DNA from: Deltaproteobacteria bacterium RBG_13_61_14
GTDB lineage: Bacteria; RBG-13-61-14
Reading direction: 5' to 3'
NCBI GenBank assembly: GCA_001797815.1
Contig: MGQK01000091.1
Location: 1-9,141, forward strand
Length of the DNA: 9,141 nucleotides
The notes below the pieces were generated by a model, which was given only the letters and a program-made list of their open reading frames with translations, had not been told where the DNA came from and searched no databases. Both the position numbers and the translations under genes were made by a program. Position 1 is the first letter of the stretch. Each line of letters starts with the position of its first letter. This document shows, piece after piece, positions 6,757 to 9,141 of this stretch.

Positions 6757-8016
6757 TCAGGGCATCCGCGGCCTGGGCATCGGCGGCATCACCGGTTTGG
6801 GCATGGACTGGGGCGGCGGCATGGGCGGCATGGCCCCGGGGATCTGTTTCAATATCTGCTGGATCTGCAGGTTGCGCTCGAGCGGGGGCAGCCGGCCCAG
6901 GGAAGAAGCCAGGCGGTAGCGGCTGACCTGGGTTTCCAGGACCGCGGCGTAACCATTCAAGGCCAGCCGGCTCTGCTGCTGGATCTGAGGAATGTCCTTG
7001 GCCTGGGCCAGGCTCCGGTTGACCGCCTGGACCTGGCTAGGGCTGAATTTTTCCGGCGAGCGGGCCACCGCGCTCCGGGCCTGCTCGGCCAGGTAGTAAT
7101 TGCTTTCCATGCGGTGGGCCTCTTTCTGGGCCTGCCGCGCCTTCCGGTAAAGCTGGTGCACCTCGGTCGCCGCCTCCGCGCGTTCCCGCTGGTCTTTCTT
7201 GTCCTCGGTCGCGGGTTCCGCGGCCGGCTCTTCCTCCGGCTCGGCCGCCGGCTTTTCCGCCACCGGATGCTGTTCCTCGAATCCTTCGTAGGCTTCCCGG
7301 AACTCGCGGTCCCGCTCGATCAAATTGGCGCGGGCATCCAGGACCGCGGCCACCATCCGGATCACAAAGACCTCCAGGTCGGAGAACAGCGCCAGGTGAT
7401 GCTGACCCAGCCAGGTCAGCCAGAACTCGGCCTGCTCGGAATAAGAGCCCGTGGCCTCGGGCGCCCGCTCGTATCCGGCCTCCCCGGTCTCGTCCCGGCC
7501 CAGTCGGAGAGAGCCGGCCTCGTTCTCCATCACTGCCCGGCCTTCGCGCACCCCCACCCGGGTGCTGCCGTCCTCCGCCACCGCCACCAAGAGCTCGGTG
7601 CCGCGCACGCCCGCCACCGCGGTGGCCGCTTCCACTTCAAAGGCATAATCGGCGACCGTCCGGGCCGTGACCTTAGCCCAGATCCAGCCGACGTAAACCA
7701 GCACCGAGGAAACGCCCCGGGGGTTGAGCCGGCTGTCGTTGATCTGCACCCGGGAGTTGGGCCGCACTTCCAAAAGCGAGCGGTCCACCAGGGTGATTTT
7801 CACCCGGCCGTCCGCCTGGGTCTCGATGATCTCGCCGCCGCGCACCACCTCGCCCGGCTTGGCCGGCCGCGACCGGCCCCGGCTGTTCAGCACCGCTGCC
7901 TCGCCGCTCACCTCGGTGATGACACCTTCCTCCAATGGACCGGAATCATCCGCGGCCGGCATGGCCCCGGAAAGCGCCACGGCCATGAGCAAAGTCGCCA
8001 TCACCAGACGTTTCAA
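6757..8016 (-). CDS. exported FecR-domain protein A with Met/Pro-rich tail
   Basis: This 419-residue protein has a signal peptide (MKRLVMATLLMAVALSG, cleavage near residue 21-22). A FecR-type domain covers about 28-175, with EVVRGGEIIETQ, LVDRSLLEVRPNSRVQINDSR, the segment GVSSVLVYVGWIWA and the core ATAVAGVRGTELL (131-143), then DGSTRVGVREGRAV. A helical region follows, interrupted at about 249-275 by an acidic Ala/Pro/Glu linker (PVAEKPAAEPEEEPAAEP). The protein ends in residues 394-419, which contain six Met and twelve Pro. The first 170 residues align without a gap to FecR protein B, and the later YYLAEQ and SP motifs match its YYLIER and SP motifs, so the two are duplicates. No anti-sigma segment or catalytic site is seen. 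It is first in the minus-strand unit. The TTG start is accepted because GGAGGG lies five bases before it and it gives a normal signal peptide. Confidence 0.9.
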   Translation of the reverse strand: MKRLVMATLLMAVALSGAMPAADDSGPLEEGVITEVSGEAAVLNSRGRSRPAKPGEVVRGGEIIETQADGRVKITLVDRSLLEVRPNSRVQINDSRLNPRGVSSVLVYVGWIWAKVTARTVADYAFEVEAATAVAGVRGTELLVAVAEDGSTRVGVREGRAVMENEAGSLRLGRDETGEAGYERAPEATGSYSEQAEFWLTWLGQHHLALFSDLEVFVIRMVAAVLDARANLIERDREFREAYEGFEEQHPVAEKPAAEPEEEPAAEPATEDKKDQRERAEAATEVHQLYRKARQAQKEAHRMESNYYLAEQARSAVARSPEKFSPSQVQAVNRSLAQAKDIPQIQQQSRLALNGYAAVLETQVSRYRLASSLGRLPPLERNLQIQQILKQIPGAMPPMPPPQSMPKPVMPPMPRPRMP

Positions 8017-8021
8017 TTTTG

Positions 8022-8027
8022 CCCTCC
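8022..8027 (-). promoter_or_regulatory. Shine-Dalgarno supporting a TTG start for FecR-domain protein A
   Basis: GGAGGG on the minus strand is five bases from TTG 8016. The next ATG, five codons in, would be too far from this site and would lose the positive N-region of the signal peptide. Confidence 0.75.
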
Positions 8028-8048
8028 AGGATCAGGACGGATGTCTCA

Positions 8049-8094
8049 CCATACCATCCCCGGCCCGCCGAGGCAACCGCCAAGCTTCATAGGG
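8049..8094 (-). repeat. leader block, minus-strand copy
   Basis: Read on the minus strand, this block runs CCCTATG, AAGCTTGGCGGTTGCC, TCGGCGGG, CCGGGG, then TGGTATGG. The same ordered words occur in the + copy at 8216-8272, upstream of the other divergent gene. It ends about 33 bases before the TTG start of FecR protein A. The TGGTATG resembles a sigma-54 -24 element, but the matching -12 (TTGC) is missing here. Confidence 0.5.
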
Positions 8095-8152
8095 AATACG
8101 GCGGGCGGGCGGAAATATGGGGGGAAGCCCGTCAAAGCGGCGAGTCCGGTCC

Positions 8153-8168
8153 AGTCAAATCTTTGACT
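8153..8168. promoter_or_regulatory. perfect palindrome, candidate activator binding site
   Basis: AGTCAAA and TTTGACT flank a two-base centre, giving a 7+7 perfect inverted repeat. A further GTCAAA half-site lies 23 bases to the left (8131-8136). The palindrome centre is about 130 bases upstream of the start predicted from the sigma-54 promoter, a normal distance for an enhancer-binding-protein site. It could serve both divergent genes. The protein that binds it is not encoded in the window. Confidence 0.5.
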
Positions 8169-8170
8169 TT

Positions 8171-8200
8171 TTCAGGTCCTGGGGTCGAGAGAGGACCGAA
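8171..8200. other. stem-loop or dyad in the divergent region
   Basis: GGTCCT (8175-8180) pairs with AGGACC (8192-8197). TTC (8171-8173) pairs with GAA (8198-8200) across a single unpaired A, giving nine pairs around an 11-base loop. No T-run follows, so it is not a standard terminator. It may be a second protein site or part of a leader if transcription begins further left. Confidence 0.4.
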
Positions 8201-8213
8201 GAAACAATTTCTT
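8199..8213. other. short perfect hairpin AAGAAA/TTTCTT
   Basis: AAGAAA (8199-8204) and TTTCTT (8208-8213) pair around a three-base loop. It shares two bases with the preceding stem, so the two structures are partly exclusive. It is weak in RNA; an AT-rich protein site is equally possible. Confidence 0.3.
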
Positions 8214-8215
8214 AA

Positions 8216-8272
8216 CCTCTGAAAAGCCTTGCGGTTTCCCGGCGGGGTCGAGCGGTCCGGCCCCTGGTATGG
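8216..8272 (+). repeat. leader block, plus-strand copy
   Basis: This block reads CCTCTG, AAAAGCCTTGCGGTTTCCC, GGCGGGG, a short extra segment with GGCCCC, then TGGTATGG. It matches the minus copy at 8049-8094 in word order, so the two copies form an inverted pair about 120 bases apart. Its right end is the -24 element of the sigma-54 promoter. If that promoter is the only one, the block acts as DNA; if another promoter lies upstream, it would be part of the RNA leader. Confidence 0.5.
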
Positions 8273-8280
8273 GTATTGCT
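8265..8280 (+). promoter_or_regulatory. sigma-54 (RpoN) -24/-12 promoter
   Basis: TGGTATGGGTATTGCT fits the sigma-54 consensus TGGYAYR-N4-TTGCW at every defined position. The invariant GG and GC are exactly ten bases apart. Transcription should begin near 8291, leaving a leader of about 46 bases before GTG 8337. Such promoters need an enhancer-binding ATPase, and the palindrome at 8153-8168 is suitably placed for one. Confidence 0.6.
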
Positions 8281-8307
8281 TGAACCTTGAACCATAAACC
8301 AGGAACC
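8280..8307 (+). repeat. four heptanucleotide units ending in AACC
   Basis: AACC recurs at exact seven-base intervals (8283, 8290, 8297, 8304). The first two units are identical TTGAACC; the next two are ATAAACC and AGGAACC. They lie between the -12 element and the ribosome binding site, so mostly in the leader. ACCAGG here (8298-8303) can also pair with CCTGGT at 8263-8268. Confidence 0.55.
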
Positions 8308-8322
8308 ATCTTGGTGTTTTGG

Positions 8323-8331
8323 AAAAGGAGG
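8323..8331 (+). promoter_or_regulatory. Shine-Dalgarno deciding the GTG start of the third FecR-like gene
   Basis: AAAAGGAGG is a very strong site five bases before GTG 8337. The longer frame would begin at TTG 8319, before the site, and would make the site itself coding, so GTG is preferred. Confidence 0.85.
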
Positions 8332-8336
8332 CAACC

Positions 8337-9137
8337 GTGATTCGAAGCAAAGTTTTAACCGGCATGGGACTGGCTGCGCTGATCCTGGGAGGATGGGCGC
8401 TCGGGAGCATGGTTTTGGCGGAAAATCCCGCCAACCAGGCGGTGGCTTCCATCAGCCGGTTTACCGGAGAGGTCCGGATCCAGCAGCACGGCCAATGGAT
8501 CCCGGCCTATCGCACCGCCTTCCTTTTCTCGGGGGACCAGGTGATGACCGGCAAGGGCCGGGCCGAGGTGCAGTTCACGGATGGAAGCCTTCTGACTCTT
8601 ACCCAGTTTTGCACGGTGACGGTGCGGGAGGATGCCGCGGACAGCTCCTGGCTGGGCCTGTTCCAGCAGGAGTTCACCCGGCGGACCGTGGCCCTGGCCC
8701 AGGGCAAGCTCTGGTTCGACGTGCGGCCGGAGACGGGAGTGGAGACGGCGCTGGAAACGCCCACCGTGGTCTGCGGCATCCTGGGCACGGCCGGGGAGAT
8801 CGGGCACAACGCCTCCCAGGGCTCGGTGGTGGGCCTGAGCCGGGGTCTGGCCCAGGTGACCAGCAAGGCCACCGGCTTAAGCGTCCGGCTGCGGGCCAAC
8901 CAGCGCACCCGGGTCACCGGGGAAGGTCCGCCGGAGCCGCCGGAGTCCTATACGCCTCCTCCTCCGCCGCTGGTCGAGCTTTCGGCGGATGCCATCCCCG
9001 ACCAGCCCGAGCCTCTCTTTACCGGCAGGGAACCCGGCGAGAAGTTCGGCCCCGGCGCCGGCGAAGGAGAATTCCAGGTCAACCTGCCGGCGCCGCCCAC
9101 CGGCGGGGACAGCGGCAGCGGCAGCGTCTCGCCGTAA
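8337..9137 (+). CDS. secreted FecR-like protein with Pro-rich C-terminal tail
   Basis: This 266-residue protein has a signal peptide (VIRSKVLTGMGLAALILGGW, with likely cleavage after VLA at residue 28). One FecR-type beta domain covers about residues 36-195. Visible elements are ISRFTGEVRIQ, LFSGDQVMTGKGRAEVQFTDGSLLTL, ALAQGKLWFDV and TPTVVCGILGTAGEIG, where the usual RGT of the family core reads LGT. The mature protein has only two cysteines, Cys92 and Cys146, which could form a disulphide. The last 70 residues are low-complexity and rich in Pro, Glu and Gly (PPEPPESYTPPPPP, then a Gly/Ser end), like a cell-wall or extracellular spacer. No anchor or sorting signal is visible. It is only distantly related to the two FecR proteins on the other strand. 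The sigma-54 promoter upstream implies tightly activated expression. The gene is complete, ending four bases before the window edge. Confidence 0.85.
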   Translation: MIRSKVLTGMGLAALILGGWALGSMVLAENPANQAVASISRFTGEVRIQQHGQWIPAYRTAFLFSGDQVMTGKGRAEVQFTDGSLLTLTQFCTVTVREDAADSSWLGLFQQEFTRRTVALAQGKLWFDVRPETGVETALETPTVVCGILGTAGEIGHNASQGSVVGLSRGLAQVTSKATGLSVRLRANQRTRVTGEGPPEPPESYTPPPPPLVELSADAIPDQPEPLFTGREPGEKFGPGAGEGEFQVNLPAPPTGGDSGSGSVSP

Positions 9138-9141
9138 GTTC

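Larger units (their letters stand above)
8017..8336. promoter_or_regulatory. divergent regulatory region between two FecR-type genes
   Basis: These 320 bases hold no credible gene. From left to right they contain the leader of FecR protein A with a GC-rich conserved block, a central AT-richer part with a perfect palindrome and two further dyads, a second inverted copy of the conserved block, a sigma-54 promoter reading right, a heptanucleotide repeat, and the ribosome binding site of the right-hand gene. No convincing sigma-70 promoter was seen for either direction. Confidence 0.7.

Noticed and set aside
4726-8016. Classical FecR iron-signalling regulators
   Set aside because: There is no cytoplasmic anti-sigma segment, no adjacent ECF sigma factor and no TonB-dependent receptor in the window; only the beta domain is shared.
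8041-8056. Second sigma-54 promoter, reading left toward FecR protein A
   Set aside because: TGGTATG is present, but the -12 position reads GACAT instead of TTGCW and lacks the essential GC.
7114-8166. Long open frame on the + strand (350 codons) opposite FecR protein A
   Set aside because: Same reason: low-complexity shadow composition, no ribosome binding site, and it runs through the divergent regulatory region.
8049-8280. Class I cyclic di-GMP (GEMM) riboswitch in one or both leaders
   Set aside because: AAAGCC and GGTA words reminded me of it, but the required GAAA-capped helix and the CGCAAAGC context are absent on both strands.

Overview
The window is a GC-rich stretch of bacterial chromosome with eight protein-coding genes, no RNA genes, no CRISPR array and no recognisable transposase. 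Several proteins carry Sec-type signal peptides, one gene has a good sigma-54 (RpoN) -24/-12 promoter, and non-TonB FecR-domain proteins are abundant. This suggests a diderm bacterium of an environmental lineage (the Desulfobacterota, Acidobacteriota or Aminicenantota style of genome). The sequence alone does not fix the phylum.

Left part (1-3081, + strand). Three tightly packed genes look like one transcription unit: a 93-residue membrane-anchored coiled-coil protein, a 608-residue secreted serine beta-lactamase-like/CubicO hydrolase with a long beta-rich C-terminal region, and a DUF1848 protein with a C-terminal cysteine cluster like that of radical-SAM enzymes. They face, tail to tail, a minus-strand glycerate 2-kinase (MOFRL family). 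The 174-base gap between them holds a small MITE-like element with long imperfect terminal inverted repeats of the CACAAAG type.

Right part (4726-8016, - strand). A compact unit reads FecR-domain protein A, then a SAM-dependent methyltransferase with a membrane hairpin, then FecR-domain protein B. The two FecR proteins are full-length paralogues. They align without a gap over about the first 170 residues and share the pattern of their helical C-terminal halves. Neither has the cytoplasmic anti-sigma segment of classical FecR, and no FecI or TonB receptor gene is present. They are probably exported envelope proteins and not iron-stress regulators.

Divergent region and right end (8017-9141). 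A 320-base regulatory region separates the FecR unit from a third, more distant FecR-like secreted protein on the + strand. It contains a near-ideal sigma-54 promoter for the + gene, a perfect 7+7 palindrome about 130 bases upstream of the predicted start (a typical enhancer-binding-protein position), two further hairpins, a heptanucleotide repeat in the leader, and a 45-57 base block present in inverted copies in front of both divergent genes. The most notable unit is therefore an exported FecR-like trio plus a membrane methyltransferase arranged around one shared, probably RpoN-dependent, control region. Its function is unknown.

Start sites were set by Shine-Dalgarno position. Six differ from the longest open frame: 39 and not 36; 2176 and not 2173; 4587 and not 4593; 5907 and not 6066; 8337 and not 8319; while 8016 is kept as a TTG start.
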